Of a DNA stretch of 64,000 nucleotides, positions 29,735 through 39,674 are shown piece by piece. The position numbers and the translations under genes were made by a program. Origin of the DNA: Yersinia vastinensis. GTDB taxonomy: Bacteria > Pseudomonadota > Gammaproteobacteria > Enterobacterales > Enterobacteriaceae. Under the pieces are notes generated by a model that had not been told where the DNA came from, searched no databases, and saw nothing but the letters and a program-made list of their open reading frames with translations. The stretch is from NCBI RefSeq assembly GCF_902726565.1, contig NZ_CACVAF010000012.1:1-64000 (forward strand), in the 5' to 3' direction. Within the stretch, counting starts at the first letter, position 1. Each line of letters starts with the position of its first letter.

Positions 29735-30454
29735 ATGAACCCCCTGCAACTCAAAGTTGAAAATCTCAGTAAAACCTTCGTGCTGCACCATCAGCACGGT
29801 ATTCACCTACCGGTGCTACACCAAACCTCTCTGGAGGTCAGCAAAGGTGAATGTGTGGTGTTGCACGGTCATTCCGGCAGCGGTAAATCCACTCTGCTAC
29901 GCTCTTTATATGCCAATTATTTACCCGACAGTGGCCATATCTGGGTCAACCATCAGGGAGAGTGGCTGGATATCGTCACCGCCGAAGCCCGACAAATTAT
30001 GGCAGTGCGCCGTCATACTGTGGGCTGGGTCAGTCAGTTCTTGCGGGTGATCCCTCGGATCAGTGCGTTGAATGTGGTGATGCAGCCCTTGCTGGAACTG
30101 GGGATAGAACGAAGTTGGTGTCAGCAGCGCGCTCAGGATTTGTTGACGCGCCTTAATGTGCCGCCACGGTTGTGGGATCTGGCTCCGTCAACCTTCTCCG
30201 GCGGCGAACAACAGCGGGTGAATATCGCCCGCGGTTTCATCGTGGACTACCCCATTTTACTGCTTGATGAGCCAACCGCATCACTTGATAGCACCAATAG
30301 CGCGGCGGTGGTTGATCTGATTAATGAAGCCAAGCAGCGCGGAGCTGCTATCGTCGGGATTTTCCATGATGAAAATATACGCAACCTTGTCAGTGACCGC
30401 CTGCTGGTGATGACCCCACCACCTTCTCATGTCGGCACGGAGATCCCCGCATGA
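29735..30454 (+). CDS. phnL: C-P lyase ABC-type protein PhnL
   Basis: Second ABC-type subunit, needed for formation of the ribose phosphonate. Walker A HSGSGKS (in [10 protein letters not shown]), signature [10 protein letters not shown] and Walker [13 protein letters not shown] are visible, with the LolD-like short format (239 residues). A 48-bp gap follows phnK, the largest in the operon; it overlaps phnM by 4 bases. Confidence 0.94.
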   Translation: MNPLQLKVENLSKTFVLHHQHGIHLPVLHQTSLEVSKGECVVLHGHSGSGKSTLLRSLYANYLPDSGHIWVNHQGEWLDIVTAEARQIMAVRRHTVGWVSQFLRVIPRISALNVVMQPLLELGIERSWCQQRAQDLLTRLNVPPRLWDLAPSTFSGGEQQRVNIARGFIVDYPILLLDEPTASLDSTNSAAVVDLINEAKQRGAAIVGIFHDENIRNLVSDRLLVMTPPPSHVGTEIPA

Positions 30455-31599
30455 TCCTCAATAACGTTAATCTTATTCTTGAAGAAAGCGTGGTCAACGG
30501 ATCACTGGAAATCCAAAATGGCGTGATCCGTAGCTATAGCGATCGTCCCACTCAACTTTCTGCCGCGATTGATGGGCAAAATAGCTGGTTATTGCCAGGG
30601 CTTATCGAGCTGCATACCGACAATCTGGACAAATTTTTTACACCGCGCCCCAAGGTTGATTGGCCAGCCCACTCAGCAATGAGCAGTCACGATGCCTTGA
30701 TGGTTGCCAGCGGGATCACGACGGTTTTGGATGCTGTCGCCGTCGGTGATGTGCGCGATGGTGGCCATCGGCTGGATAATCTGCAAAAAATGATTAATGC
30801 AGTGGTGGATAGCCAACGGGCGGGATTGAATCGGGCTGAGCATCGGATTCATCTGCGCTGTGAGTTACCTCATGACAGTACCCTTCCCTTATTTGAAAAA
30901 CTAATGATGCAGCCGGAACTGTCATTGGTATCACTAATGGATCACTCACCGGGTCAGCGCCAATTCGCCTCACGGGAGAAATACCGCGAGTATTATCAGG
31001 GCAAATATCACCTTAATGATCAACAGATGGTGGAATTTGAAGAGGAACAAATCACTCTTTCCGCTCGCTGGTCAGGGCCAAATAGAGAAGCGATTGCCAG
31101 CCACTGTCGCCAGCAGGGAATCGCACTCGCTAGCCACGATGATGCCACCGCCGAACATGTGGCGGAGTCCCAAGCTCTGGGCAGTGTGATTGCGGAGTTC
31201 CCCACCACCGAAGTGGCGGCCAGAGCCTCACATCAACATGGATTACAGGTCTTGATGGGCGCGCCCAATATTGTTCGGGGCGGTTCTCATTCTGGTAATG
31301 TCGCCGCCCACCAGCTCGCATCACTGGGAGTATTGGATATTCTATCTTCTGATTATTACCCAGCCAGCCTGTTGGATGCGGTATTTCGTATCGCACACGA
31401 TGAAACCAACAGCTTCACGTTGCCGCAGGCGGTCAATTTAGTCACGCGCAACCCTGCCAAGGCTTTGGGGCTAAGAGATCGCGGGGTCATTGCAGAAGGC
31501 AAACGAGCGGATTTGATATTGGCACGCGCTCATGCGGGTTTGCAGAGCCAACATGTTTACGTGCAAAACGTCTGGCGTCAGGGAATACAGGTGTTCTGA
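30451..31599 (+). CDS. phnM: RPnTP diphosphohydrolase PhnM
   Basis: Amidohydrolase-superfamily enzyme that removes pyrophosphate from ribose-1-phosphonate triphosphate. The start of the barrel [18 protein letters not shown] is family-specific. Metal-ligand segments [17 protein letters not shown] and [13 protein letters not shown] follow. 382 residues. Its last base is the first of phnN. Confidence 0.95.
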   Translation: MILNNVNLILEESVVNGSLEIQNGVIRSYSDRPTQLSAAIDGQNSWLLPGLIELHTDNLDKFFTPRPKVDWPAHSAMSSHDALMVASGITTVLDAVAVGDVRDGGHRLDNLQKMINAVVDSQRAGLNRAEHRIHLRCELPHDSTLPLFEKLMMQPELSLVSLMDHSPGQRQFASREKYREYYQGKYHLNDQQMVEFEEEQITLSARWSGPNREAIASHCRQQGIALASHDDATAEHVAESQALGSVIAEFPTTEVAARASHQHGLQVLMGAPNIVRGGSHSGNVAAHQLASLGVLDILSSDYYPASLLDAVFRIAHDETNSFTLPQAVNLVTRNPAKALGLRDRGVIAEGKRADLILARAHAGLQSQHVYVQNVWRQGIQVF

Positions 31600-32189
31600 T
31601 GGCGCGCTTAATCTATCTAATGGGGGCTTCCGGTGCAGGCAAGGATTGTCTGCTGTCCGCTCTGCGGGCAGCCATGCCCACCAATATGACGGTGGCGCAC
31701 CGCTATATCACTCGCGAGGCCCATGCAGGCGCAGAAAACCATATCGCCTTGAGTGAGCAGGAATTTCTATTGCGGGCCAAACAGGGATTATTTGCCCTGT
31801 TTTGGCAGGCACATCAGTACCATTATGGGATAGGTATTGAGATAGATATCTGGCTGCAACACGGATTGGATGTGGTAGTGAATGGCTCCAGAGCTTATTT
31901 ACCCGAAGCCGAACAGCGCTATCACCACCAATTATTGCCACTGTGCCTGACGGTTTCACCCACGATTTTGAGGCAACGGTTACAACAACGTGGGCGTGAA
32001 AATAGTGAGCAAATAAGTGAACGCTTACTGCGAGCGCAATATTATCAGCAACAACTGCCAGATAACTGTCTGCAACTTTGTAATGATGGTGAATTGCACC
32101 ATACGCTAAAGCAGTTTCAGCAATTATTGGCAGAGACTATCCCTTTAAACAATGAAATAGGGAATCAAACATGGAACTCACATTGTTAG
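31599..32189 (+). CDS. phnN: Ribose 1,5-bisphosphate phosphokinase PhnN
   Basis: Converts ribose 1,5-bisphosphate to PRPP, the last step that returns the ribose to nucleotide metabolism. Guanylate-kinase-like P-loop GASGAGKDCLL (~8-18) and ITREAHAGAENHIAL match the family. 196 residues. Overlaps phnP by 19 bases. No phnO (aminoalkylphosphonate acetyltransferase) lies between phnN and phnP as it does in E. coli. Confidence 0.94.
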   Translation: MARLIYLMGASGAGKDCLLSALRAAMPTNMTVAHRYITREAHAGAENHIALSEQEFLLRAKQGLFALFWQAHQYHYGIGIEIDIWLQHGLDVVVNGSRAYLPEAEQRYHHQLLPLCLTVSPTILRQRLQQRGRENSEQISERLLRAQYYQQQLPDNCLQLCNDGELHHTLKQFQQLLAETIPLNNEIGNQTWNSHC

Positions 32190-32923
32190 GTACTGGCTGC
32201 GCCCAACAAGTACCGGTGTTTGGTTGTGACTGTGTGGTTTGCGCAAAAGCCAGAGTACAACCGACTTTACGCCGTAAACCTTGTAGTGCCATGTTGCGTT
32301 ATCAGGGGGAAACAACGTTGATTGATGCGGGGCTGCCAACACTGGAGAGCCAATTTACGGCGGGGGAAATTCAGCGTTTTTTGCTTACACATTACCACAT
32401 GGATCATGTTCAGGGGTTATTTCCGTTGCGTTGGGGGTGTGGAAATGCGATCCCGGTTTATGGTCCGCCGGATCCAGACGGCTGCGATGATCTGTTTAAG
32501 CACCCGGGAATACTGGCTTTTCAGCCGCCCTTAAGCCCATTTAAATCGCACCAATTTGGCGATTTACGGGTGACGCCGATCCCCTTGAATCACTCCAAAA
32601 TCACCTTTGGTTACTTGCTGCAAAGCCCAAATCGGACCATTGCTTATTTAACTGACACCCTCGGGCTGCCTGCTGACAGTGCGCTATTTTTGGCCAGTAA
32701 AGAGATTGATTTACTGGTCGTCGATTGTAGCCACCCGCCACAAACACCACCGCCACGCAATCATAATGACGTGATAATGGCACTCGCCATCAGTGAATTA
32801 TTGAGGCCGAAAGTGACATGGCTGACACATATCAGCCACCAGTTGGATGCTTGGGCGCTCGACAACACACTCCCCGCAGAGGTGGTGATTGCCCAAGATA
32901 ACCAGACAATATCCTTATTATGA
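32171..32923 (+). CDS. phnP: Phosphoribosyl cyclic phosphodiesterase PhnP
   Basis: Metallo-beta-lactamase-fold enzyme that opens 5-phosphoribosyl 1,2-cyclic phosphate made by PhnJ. The metal motif HYHMDHVQG (H-x-H-x-D-H), the extra structural zinc cysteines FGCDCVVC near the N-terminus, and DCSHPP are present. 250 residues. Last gene of the phn operon; its end overlaps the convergent yraR-like gene by 6 bases. Confidence 0.94.
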   Translation: MELTLLGTGCAQQVPVFGCDCVVCAKARVQPTLRRKPCSAMLRYQGETTLIDAGLPTLESQFTAGEIQRFLLTHYHMDHVQGLFPLRWGCGNAIPVYGPPDPDGCDDLFKHPGILAFQPPLSPFKSHQFGDLRVTPIPLNHSKITFGYLLQSPNRTIAYLTDTLGLPADSALFLASKEIDLLVVDCSHPPQTPPPRNHNDVIMALAISELLRPKVTWLTHISHQLDAWALDNTLPAEVVIAQDNQTISLL

Positions 32924-33550
32924 TGCGCGCTGCATCTGGGCGGAGGTCAAAATTTTAACCCCTTCTTGTGGTGGGGCAAAAGCCTCATCCAGCAGTGCCT
33001 GCGCCACATCTTTGGCCTTAATTAAACGCCATTTGTCTGGCAATAAAGCAAATAGGGGAGCACTGAGACTTTCCATTAAGCGTGGTGTTGTGCGCTTACC
33101 TGCCAACATGGAGGGGCGAGCAATAGTGAGTTGCGGCCAACCTTGGTTTTGTAAATCTCGCTCGGCTTCGCCTTTGGTGCGATTATAAAACATCCACGAG
33201 TGGGGATTGGCTCCCATCGCACTCACCAGTAAGAAATGCCGAGCGCCCAACCGTAAACCGGTTTCGCCCGCGACCAGCACCAGCCGATAATCGACCTGAC
33301 GAAACGCCGCCTGACTACCCGCTTGCTTGCGCGTCGTCCCCAGACAGCAGAAGACCAAATCCACCGGTTCAACCAAGGTTTTCAGCAACTCGGCGATATT
33401 CTCACCTTGTGGATTCATCAGTTTGTTCATATTGGGCAATGGCTTACGCGTTGGTGCAATGATCGATGTCACTCTGGCATCCAAACGTAGCAAGCGCAGT
33501 AATTCGCCGCCCACCAAACCACTTGCTCCCAGCAATAATACCTTCGCCAT
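32918..33550 (-). CDS. NAD(P)-binding oxidoreductase (YraR-like)
   Basis: Atypical short-chain dehydrogenase of the NmrA/NAD(P)H-binding type. Rossmann motif GASGLVGGELLRLL (~8-21), then CCLGTTRKQAGS, VSAMGANPHSWMFYNRTKGEAE (Tyr-x3-Lys pair) and LTIARPSMLAG. Matches E. coli YraR in length (211) and layout; substrate unknown. The start at 33550 (MAKVLLLGAS) is chosen over the open frame 11 codons further up. Neighbour of yhbP as in E. coli. Confidence 0.86.
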   Translation of the reverse strand: MAKVLLLGASGLVGGELLRLLRLDARVTSIIAPTRKPLPNMNKLMNPQGENIAELLKTLVEPVDLVFCCLGTTRKQAGSQAAFRQVDYRLVLVAGETGLRLGARHFLLVSAMGANPHSWMFYNRTKGEAERDLQNQGWPQLTIARPSMLAGKRTTPRLMESLSAPLFALLPDKWRLIKAKDVAQALLDEAFAPPQEGVKILTSAQMQRAS

Positions 33551-33686
33551 CTGACCCCCTGATAAAAACACCTGCGCCACCACGGTATGGAGGCAATGAT
33601 TAAATCAATTGCGATTGATAATACATACAAGAAACACTATGACATAACACCGAAAAACAGCCAGTTATAATCAGAGCCAAGAGACT

Positions 33687-33829
33687 ATGCCCCAAAGTCA
33701 TTGGCGTTATAGCTAGGCGGTAAGCGAGCTTATCCCGATGAGCCTATTCAAATAAGGTCAACAACAAGGTCAGTGATTCGGGTAAGTGAACGCGCCCAAC
33801 ACCCCTCCAGCTTCAAGGTCGAGGGGCAT
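33687..33829. repeat. ERIC element (short form) overlapping a gene end
   Basis: 143 bp with perfect inverted ends ATGCCCC (33687-33693) and GGGGCAT (33823-33829) and core TATCCCGATGAGCC...AAGGTCAGTGATTCGGGTAAGTGAACG. Its right end contains the stop and last four codons of the yhbP-like gene. Confidence 0.88.
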
Positions 33830-34262
33830 TCCAATGCAATTTTTTGCCAAAACCGAGGGTATTATTGGTCATCTTGATTTCCAGCAACGTCAACTGCCAG
33901 AGAGGGGCACAAGCCACTTTTGCAACGGGGAAGCGGCGGCAGTAACGTTGGCGGGCGGCATCTTCGGCTTCGCCCTGTAATGGGGCTATTTCACCGCGAT
34001 ATTGAATACCTTTGATCAAAGCCACGGTGCGTGGTGCCGTGGCAATAGTGCCGACAACCTGCGGATTAATCTGCATCAGTTCACCGTGGCGGGTATGTTT
34101 TTCTGTCATCAGATAAAGCGCCATTTGTGCTTCATCAAACACATAAAAACAGTTGGCGCACCACATATCCATACCGCTGCCAGCGCACAGCGTCAGTACA
34201 TGTTGCCGGCGCAGGAAGCGGGTAATGAAGGCTAAGTCATCAGGGTTATTCAGGTCACGCAT
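33813..34262 (-). CDS. yhbP: UPF0306 family protein YhbP
   Basis: Pyridoxamine-phosphate-oxidase-like split-barrel protein of unknown reaction, probably flavin-binding by fold. 149 residues with [42 protein letters not shown] and the C-terminal [11 protein letters not shown]-like block ([14 protein letters not shown]). The last residues APRP and the stop codon lie in the ERIC, so the C-terminus has been replaced or capped by the repeat. Start at 34262; no strong ribosome site. Confidence 0.88.
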   Translation of the reverse strand: MRDLNNPDDLAFITRFLRRQHVLTLCAGSGMDMWCANCFYVFDEAQMALYLMTEKHTRHGELMQINPQVVGTIATAPRTVALIKGIQYRGEIAPLQGEAEDAARQRYCRRFPVAKVACAPLWQLTLLEIKMTNNTLGFGKKLHWNAPRP

Positions 34263-34322
34263 TATTCATATCACTCACTGGCTGAAAAGCAGCCTTGAGT
34301 GTACCTCAACTTCGTCTTTCTA

Positions 34323-35495
34323 CTAGCTTTGCCACAATAGACGATCACGGGATGTCAGTGTTTCTGCCGGTAAAGTAGCGAGTGCCGCCTGATAGCGCTG
34401 GGCATCTTTTGGGTAACCTCTGGCGGCTTGCAATAACAGCCGCAGCGCACTGTCATAATCGATACCACGCAAATCACGGTAAGGCCATAATTCAGGTTCG
34501 GCAATAAAGGGCAGCAAATAGTCGATACCCTGTTGCACATTACGGCCATCCTGCACCCACTCCCAGCGATCAATTTCGACATGCTCACCATAGCGGCAAA
34601 GCAGCAAATGCGCCTCCAGATTAAACAGGGAATAATGGAACGGCACTGTTCGTTCCAGCTCCATCCACTGTTTACCGTCTTGAGCAATTTGCGCTGCCAG
34701 CCGCTGGGTTATTCCTTGCCGAATGATGGTGGAAACCAGCCCACGATCACCATAGAACATAGCGTTGGCTGCGCGCTGTACGTCATACCAAGTGCCGTGA
34801 TTGTTGTGCCAGACATATTCAGAGTGGCCCACTTCACTGTGGAACATCCAGTGGTTAAAGTCGCGGAACCATTGCTGCAAAACCGCAGTATCCTCGGTAT
34901 CCAGCAGTTTAGCCGGCAATATCAAACCGACGGTATCAATCACCATCCACATCAGGCGGGTATCAATTAACCCCGTGCCGCGACCAGAGACAATCCCGGG
35001 AATGGCCTGACCATAATTCAGGTGTGGATTCATGCGCGTTTTAGCATCTAAAAACCAGCAACGAATCTGTTCCGCCGCCACCTGCGCATACCGGCTGTTG
35101 CCGGTAAAATAGTAGGCTAACCCCAGTGTCAAACAGCGGTCACACATGCGCACAATACGCTGGGTGTCAGTATCGTCATTTTGACTCTGCGGATTAGTAT
35201 GACCATCACGCCGAACATAAGGCAATCCGTTGGGTTTACGCGGATTTGGCCACCAGTAAGTACCAAAACTGTAATAATCATGAATGTCACCGCTGACGGG
35301 CAGCAGCGTCTTGTGTGTCACACTCTCCGGTGGCTGATCCCGTAGGGCATCTGCTTCACTTAATAACCGACGCAACGCCGGTTGCAAAGGTGAAAAAGGC
35401 TGCTGTAATACCGCCTTAGCTTTGATTAAGCAGTCAGTATCCAGCGTGTACAATTTCATCGGTGCCGCAGATGTTTTTATTGGTGTCATGGGCAT
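34323..35495 (-). CDS. Cytoplasmic PL5-like (alginate lyase family) enzyme
   Basis: Alginate-lyase-superfamily (alpha/alpha barrel) enzyme, expected to cleave a polyuronate by beta-elimination. Catalytic-type motifs of PL5 are present: WHNNHGTWYDV (Asn-His pair) and LERTVPFHYSLFNLEAH (Arg...His-Tyr). The region HDYYSFGTYWWPNPRKPNGLPYVRRDG is characteristic of this family. No signal peptide, so intracellular. Start 35495 (MPMTPIKTS) is set by AAGGAAG just before it, 8 bases after the ATPase gene stop; an ATG at 35519 would overlap that gene. Last gene of the transporter operon. Substrate (alginate, polyglucuronate, hyaluronan-like) not decidable from sequence. Confidence 0.82.
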   Translation of the reverse strand: MPMTPIKTSAAPMKLYTLDTDCLIKAKAVLQQPFSPLQPALRRLLSEADALRDQPPESVTHKTLLPVSGDIHDYYSFGTYWWPNPRKPNGLPYVRRDGHTNPQSQNDDTDTQRIVRMCDRCLTLGLAYYFTGNSRYAQVAAEQIRCWFLDAKTRMNPHLNYGQAIPGIVSGRGTGLIDTRLMWMVIDTVGLILPAKLLDTEDTAVLQQWFRDFNHWMFHSEVGHSEYVWHNNHGTWYDVQRAANAMFYGDRGLVSTIIRQGITQRLAAQIAQDGKQWMELERTVPFHYSLFNLEAHLLLCRYGEHVEIDRWEWVQDGRNVQQGIDYLLPFIAEPELWPYRDLRGIDYDSALRLLLQAARGYPKDAQRYQAALATLPAETLTSRDRLLWQS

Positions 35496-35503
35496 GGCTT
35501 CCT

Positions 35504-36598
35504 TTATACCGCTTGGCAAGCAACCCGCTCGCCAGTTGCGGCATCGAAAATGTGGATACCAGCAAGTTTCGGTTGCAGATAGACCGTCTCGCCCTCGTTT
35601 ACCGCCAGACGCTGCTTAAACACCGAGGTAAAACGTCCGCCGCCCGTGCTGCAAAATAGCTGCATATCCGAGCCCGTATTTTCAATGGCAGTAATGGTCG
35701 CTTTCAGCGCACTGGCGCTGTGAGTCTCGTCCACCACATTGACCTGCTCCGGGCGAATGGCGTACACCACACTTTGCCCTTGCGTCACTTGTAAACCAGC
35801 AGGCAGTGTCAGTAAGGAGCCATCTTCCAGCCGCAGTAGGAATTCCCCGCTCTGCTCCACAACGGTGCCTTTCAACTGATTGATCTCTGGTGATCCGATA
35901 AAGCCGGCAACAAACAGATTGGCTGGGCGATCATAAAGATCTAATGGCGACCCCACTTGCTCAATTCGCCCTTCGCGTAGCACCACGATCATCTGCCCCA
36001 TGGTCATTGCTTCTATCTGATCATGCGTCACATAAACTGAAGTGGTTTTCAGCCGCTGGTGCAATTCGCGGATCTCACCACGCACTTGAGTACGCAATTT
36101 GGCATCCAGATTTGACAATGGCTCATCGAATAAAAAGACCTGCGGATTACGCACAATGGCTCGCCCCATGGCAACACGTTGGCGCTGACCGCCGGAGAGA
36201 TCTTTAGGTAGCCGCTCCAGCAGTGCCTGTAAGCCCAATAACTCGGCCGTGGTTTCCACTTTTTTACTGATGTCAGCTTTAGACATTTTGGCCATTTTCA
36301 GCGCAAAACCCATGTTCTCGCGCACGGTCATCTGCGGATAAAGAGCGTAGCTTTGGAACACCATGGCAATATCGCGCATCTTAGGTTCGACGTCGGTGAC
36401 ATCTTTATCATTAATTCCTACCGTGCCACCGGAGATCTCCTCCAGCCCTGCTATCATCCGCAATAAGGTGGATTTTCCGCAGCCACTAGGACCCACCAAC
36501 ACGCAAAACTCACCATCAGGAATTTCCAGTGATACGTCGCGGATCACATGGGTGTCACCGTAAGATTTACAGACATTTTTAAGTACAACCGATCCCAT
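35504..36598 (-). CDS. ABC sugar importer ATPase (MsmK/UgpC-like)
   Basis: ATPase of a CUT1-type carbohydrate importer. Walker A GPSGCGKST (~39-47), signature LSGGQRQRV, Walker B VFLFDEPLSNLD, and the C-terminal regulatory OB-like domain (~240-364) with YAIRPEQVNVVDE, typical of MalK relatives. 364 residues. AGGGAGAAAC precedes the start. It follows the two permeases and precedes the cytoplasmic lyase in one operon. Confidence 0.93.
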   Translation of the reverse strand: MGSVVLKNVCKSYGDTHVIRDVSLEIPDGEFCVLVGPSGCGKSTLLRMIAGLEEISGGTVGINDKDVTDVEPKMRDIAMVFQSYALYPQMTVRENMGFALKMAKMSKADISKKVETTAELLGLQALLERLPKDLSGGQRQRVAMGRAIVRNPQVFLFDEPLSNLDAKLRTQVRGEIRELHQRLKTTSVYVTHDQIEAMTMGQMIVVLREGRIEQVGSPLDLYDRPANLFVAGFIGSPEINQLKGTVVEQSGEFLLRLEDGSLLTLPAGLQVTQGQSVVYAIRPEQVNVVDETHSASALKATITAIENTGSDMQLFCSTGGGRFTSVFKQRLAVNEGETVYLQPKLAGIHIFDAATGERVACQAV

Positions 36599-36609
36599 TT
36601 TGTTTCTCC

Positions 36610-37449
36610 CTAGCCTTTAACCGCGCCAGACATGATCCCGCGATTGAAATGTTTTTGCAGACCCAGATACACGATGATGCTTGGCAACATCGCCAGCAGA
36701 GTGATGGCAATAAAGATGTTTGGTGTGATGCTCTCGTCGGTACGTAAAGTGCCGAGGATCACCGGAATGGTATTCAGGCTGTCCTGATTCACCACGATCA
36801 ATGGCAGCAGGTATTGGTCCCAAATCATGATGAAGCCGAAGGTCACGACCGTACCCAATGCCGGTTTAACCAGTGGCAGGATGACGTGGAAGAAAATTTG
36901 CCATTCACTGGCCCCATCAATACGTGCCGCCTCTTCCAGCTCTTTCGGGATAGCCGCCATAAATTCGGTCAGAACAAAGATTGAGAAAGCCCAGCCGACT
37001 ATCGGCAAGATCATGCCCAAATAGCTGTTGTACAGCGAAGCATCGATCACTGGCAGTTGCCAGTTGATGATCATATAGAGAGGGATGGCGATCACTTCTT
37101 CCGGCAACATCATGGTCGAAAGAATGATCAAGCTCGTCAGAGAGACCCCTACAAACTTTTTACGGGCCAGCGCATAAGCGGCTAACGCACTGACTGACAC
37201 CTGTAAAATCGTACCGAAGAACACCACGATGATGGAGTTCAGCAGGTATTGCCAGACGCCGATATCCATCCAGGCAAAGATAAAGTTCTCCCATGAGAAC
37301 TGATTTGGCCAGGCCAGTAGCTCACCAGGTTTGACCGGCGCGCCGCTAAATGCGGTGGCGATGATGCCCCAATACGGACCAACAAAGACCACCAGCAGCA
37401 GGCCATAAATTATCCAGCGGCCGATACTGTTCCACGTTTTACTTTTCAT
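36610..37449 (-). CDS. ABC sugar importer permease (MalG-like)
   Basis: Second permease of the carbohydrate importer, six membrane helices in 279 residues. The EAA loop EEAARIDGASEWQIFFHVILPLVKPALGTV begins near residue 190 and contacts the ATPase. N-terminal helix IIYGLLLVVFVGPYWGIIATAF. Eleven bases separate it from the ATPase gene. Confidence 0.93.
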   Translation of the reverse strand: MKSKTWNSIGRWIIYGLLLVVFVGPYWGIIATAFSGAPVKPGELLAWPNQFSWENFIFAWMDIGVWQYLLNSIIVVFFGTILQVSVSALAAYALARKKFVGVSLTSLIILSTMMLPEEVIAIPLYMIINWQLPVIDASLYNSYLGMILPIVGWAFSIFVLTEFMAAIPKELEEAARIDGASEWQIFFHVILPLVKPALGTVVTFGFIMIWDQYLLPLIVVNQDSLNTIPVILGTLRTDESITPNIFIAITLLAMLPSIIVYLGLQKHFNRGIMSGAVKG

Positions 37450-37468
37450 TACCAGTCTCCGGCTCAGG

Positions 37469-38353
37469 TTAGTAACGGGCGATACGCTTTTTCAATGTGA
37501 GGTGACAAATCGTCAATACCACAGTGAAAGCGAATAACAGGAAGGAGACCGCTGACGCATAACCATAGTCAAACTGCTCAAAGCCCAGCTTGTAGATATG
37601 AGTCATGATCATCTCTGTTGCATTTGACGGACCACCGCCTGTGGTGGCATAGACTTCAGCGAATACACGAAAACCACGGATAAACGACAACATCAGTACC
37701 ACAGAAAGTGCAGGGATCATGCCCGGCAACGTGACGTAACGCAGGCGGTTCCACCAGTTGGCTCCATCCACATTCGAGGCGTCATATAAATCGCGGTTAA
37801 TACCCGCTAACCCGGCAATAAAGATAACCATGTTGTAGGGCACGGCTTTCCAGATATGCAGCATCATCACCGTCCACAGCGCCTGATCGGTATCTGCCAG
37901 AAAACCCTGCGCTTCAATGCTGAACCACGACAGAATATGGTTCACAACACCGTTACTGGTTGGATTAAACAGAATCCGCCACATTTCAGCGACGATCGCC
38001 GCACTGGTTACCGCTGGTAGGAAGATCGCGGTACGGATAAAACGCAGATGCCGAGCTGGCCCTTCTAATAGCATGGCTAAAAAGAAGGAGATGAAAGCGG
38101 CCACCACCATGGTGACCACCACATATAACAGGGTGTTGAAAACGGCTGAATGCAGTGCTTCATCACCCATCGCGCGGGAAAAGTTATCAAACCCGACCCA
38201 CTCATTTGGCTGGTTAAAGTTAACCTTGTAAAAACTCATCACCAACCCTTGTAACATCGGGATGAATTTAAACCAGGTGAAGATGACCAGTGCCGGGGCC
38301 AGAAACAGCCACGGGACCAGATTACGTTTTAGTCGGGGGGTTAGCGTTATCAT
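37469..38353 (-). CDS. ABC sugar importer permease (MalF-like)
   Basis: First permease of the importer, 294 residues with about six helices (LVPWLFLAPALVIFTWFKF first). The EAA loop reads LYDASNVDGANWWNRLRYVTLPGMIPA. Starts 7 bases after the binding-protein stop; a 19-bp gap leads to the second permease. Confidence 0.93.
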   Translation of the reverse strand: MITLTPRLKRNLVPWLFLAPALVIFTWFKFIPMLQGLVMSFYKVNFNQPNEWVGFDNFSRAMGDEALHSAVFNTLLYVVVTMVVAAFISFFLAMLLEGPARHLRFIRTAIFLPAVTSAAIVAEMWRILFNPTSNGVVNHILSWFSIEAQGFLADTDQALWTVMMLHIWKAVPYNMVIFIAGLAGINRDLYDASNVDGANWWNRLRYVTLPGMIPALSVVLMLSFIRGFRVFAEVYATTGGGPSNATEMIMTHIYKLGFEQFDYGYASAVSFLLFAFTVVLTICHLTLKKRIARY

Positions 38354-38360
38354 GATTTAC

Positions 38361-39674
38361 TCACTGCCCTAAGACATTCTGTTTAGCCAACTCATCATTC
38401 ACTTTCTGATTCACTGCTTTTAATTCAGCAGGGATATCACTGTCACAGCTAGCTAAGATGCGGTTGAAGCCTTCAGCCGTCACTTGACGAATTGGCGTCC
38501 AGTTAGGTACTTGTGGAATATAGCGGCCATGTTCGGCATACAAATCAGCAAACATTGCCCAGCGAGGGTCGTTATAGACGGCTTTGGTATCAACTTGTTT
38601 ATTAATCGATAACCGCACGACTGGCATATTGTTGCTGCCCATGCCCATGCCGATTTGCTGGCCTTCCGGAGAGATCATAAATTCAATGAATTTCTGAGCA
38701 GCTTCTTTCTGTTTGCTGCTTTTCATCATAAACACCGTCGTACCCTCAGCCAGTGTTGCCTGCCCTTTTGGCCCCGTCGGTGGCGGGATCACTTCGAAAG
38801 CGTCTTTACCGGGATCTTTATCAAATAAGGCGATGTGATAAGGGCCAGAGAAGAACATGCCACTTTGACCAGAGCGGAATGAAGGGATGGCATCAGCAGT
38901 GGTGGCGTTAATTGCCCCCGGCTGGACAGTTTTATCGCACACCATGCCACGCATGAAGCTCAGGGTTTCAGTTGCGGCTGGCTCTTCCAGTGAACCTTTA
39001 AACTTGCCCTCACCTGCCGGGCGAATGAAGTCGCCCCCAGCCTGCCAAAGATAGGAACTGATAAACCAACTGGCGTAACCACGGGTAGTTGAACCCGGCA
39101 GAATAAAGCCGTAGGTGTCATTCTTACCATTACCATCTGGATCATTAAAGGTAATAGCTTTCGCCATTTCACTGATATCTTGCCAGTTTTTAGGTTGCTC
39201 TAACCCCAGCTTCTCCCGCCAGTCTTTACGTATAAACAAGGCAAAAGTTTGTGCTGAGGTCGGTACACCATAATATTTGCCATCAATATATTGCGCACTC
39301 TTCCAGGCGGTTTCGAAGATATCTTCCCCACCAATAATGTTTTTCGGCTCAATCGGCTCAACAATACCCAGTTGAACGAACTGTCCAATAGCCACGGCAT
39401 CGTTGAAAATCAAGTCCGGTAGTGCGTTACCCGCAGCAGCCCGCGCTAGACGCTGTTCAAAATCGGTTGTTGCATTGAAATATTCAATTTTGATACCGGT
39501 TTTTTTCTCAAAAGTGTCAGCTTCTTTTTTATAAATATTTTTAGAATCATTACTGGCGCGGATCCACACTTGCAAGGTTTCCGCCGCGTGAAGGGAAGGA
39601 ATCCCCATGGCTAAATAAGTTAATAACAGCAAAGATTTTATTTTTACTTTTGACATTATCATTTTTGTCTTCAT
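38361..39674 (-). CDS. ABC sugar importer substrate-binding protein
   Basis: Periplasmic receptor (SBP_bac_1) for the oligosaccharide, probably a polyuronate fragment judging by the neighbours. The start at 39674 (MKTKMIMSKVKIKSLLLLTYLAMG) gives a signal peptide with cleavage after HAAE and has GAGGAC seven bases upstream; the longer open frame adds unlikely sequence. The mature protein begins TLQVWIRASNDSKN, with FNDPDGNGKNDTYGF (a calcium-binding-like loop seen in some relatives) at about residue 190. 437 residues. First gene of the operon, divergent from the exported lyase. Confidence 0.9.
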   Translation of the reverse strand: MKTKMIMSKVKIKSLLLLTYLAMGIPSLHAAETLQVWIRASNDSKNIYKKEADTFEKKTGIKIEYFNATTDFEQRLARAAAGNALPDLIFNDAVAIGQFVQLGIVEPIEPKNIIGGEDIFETAWKSAQYIDGKYYGVPTSAQTFALFIRKDWREKLGLEQPKNWQDISEMAKAITFNDPDGNGKNDTYGFILPGSTTRGYASWFISSYLWQAGGDFIRPAGEGKFKGSLEEPAATETLSFMRGMVCDKTVQPGAINATTADAIPSFRSGQSGMFFSGPYHIALFDKDPGKDAFEVIPPPTGPKGQATLAEGTTVFMMKSSKQKEAAQKFIEFMISPEGQQIGMGMGSNNMPVVRLSINKQVDTKAVYNDPRWAMFADLYAEHGRYIPQVPNWTPIRQVTAEGFNRILASCDSDIPAELKAVNQKVNDELAKQNVLGQ

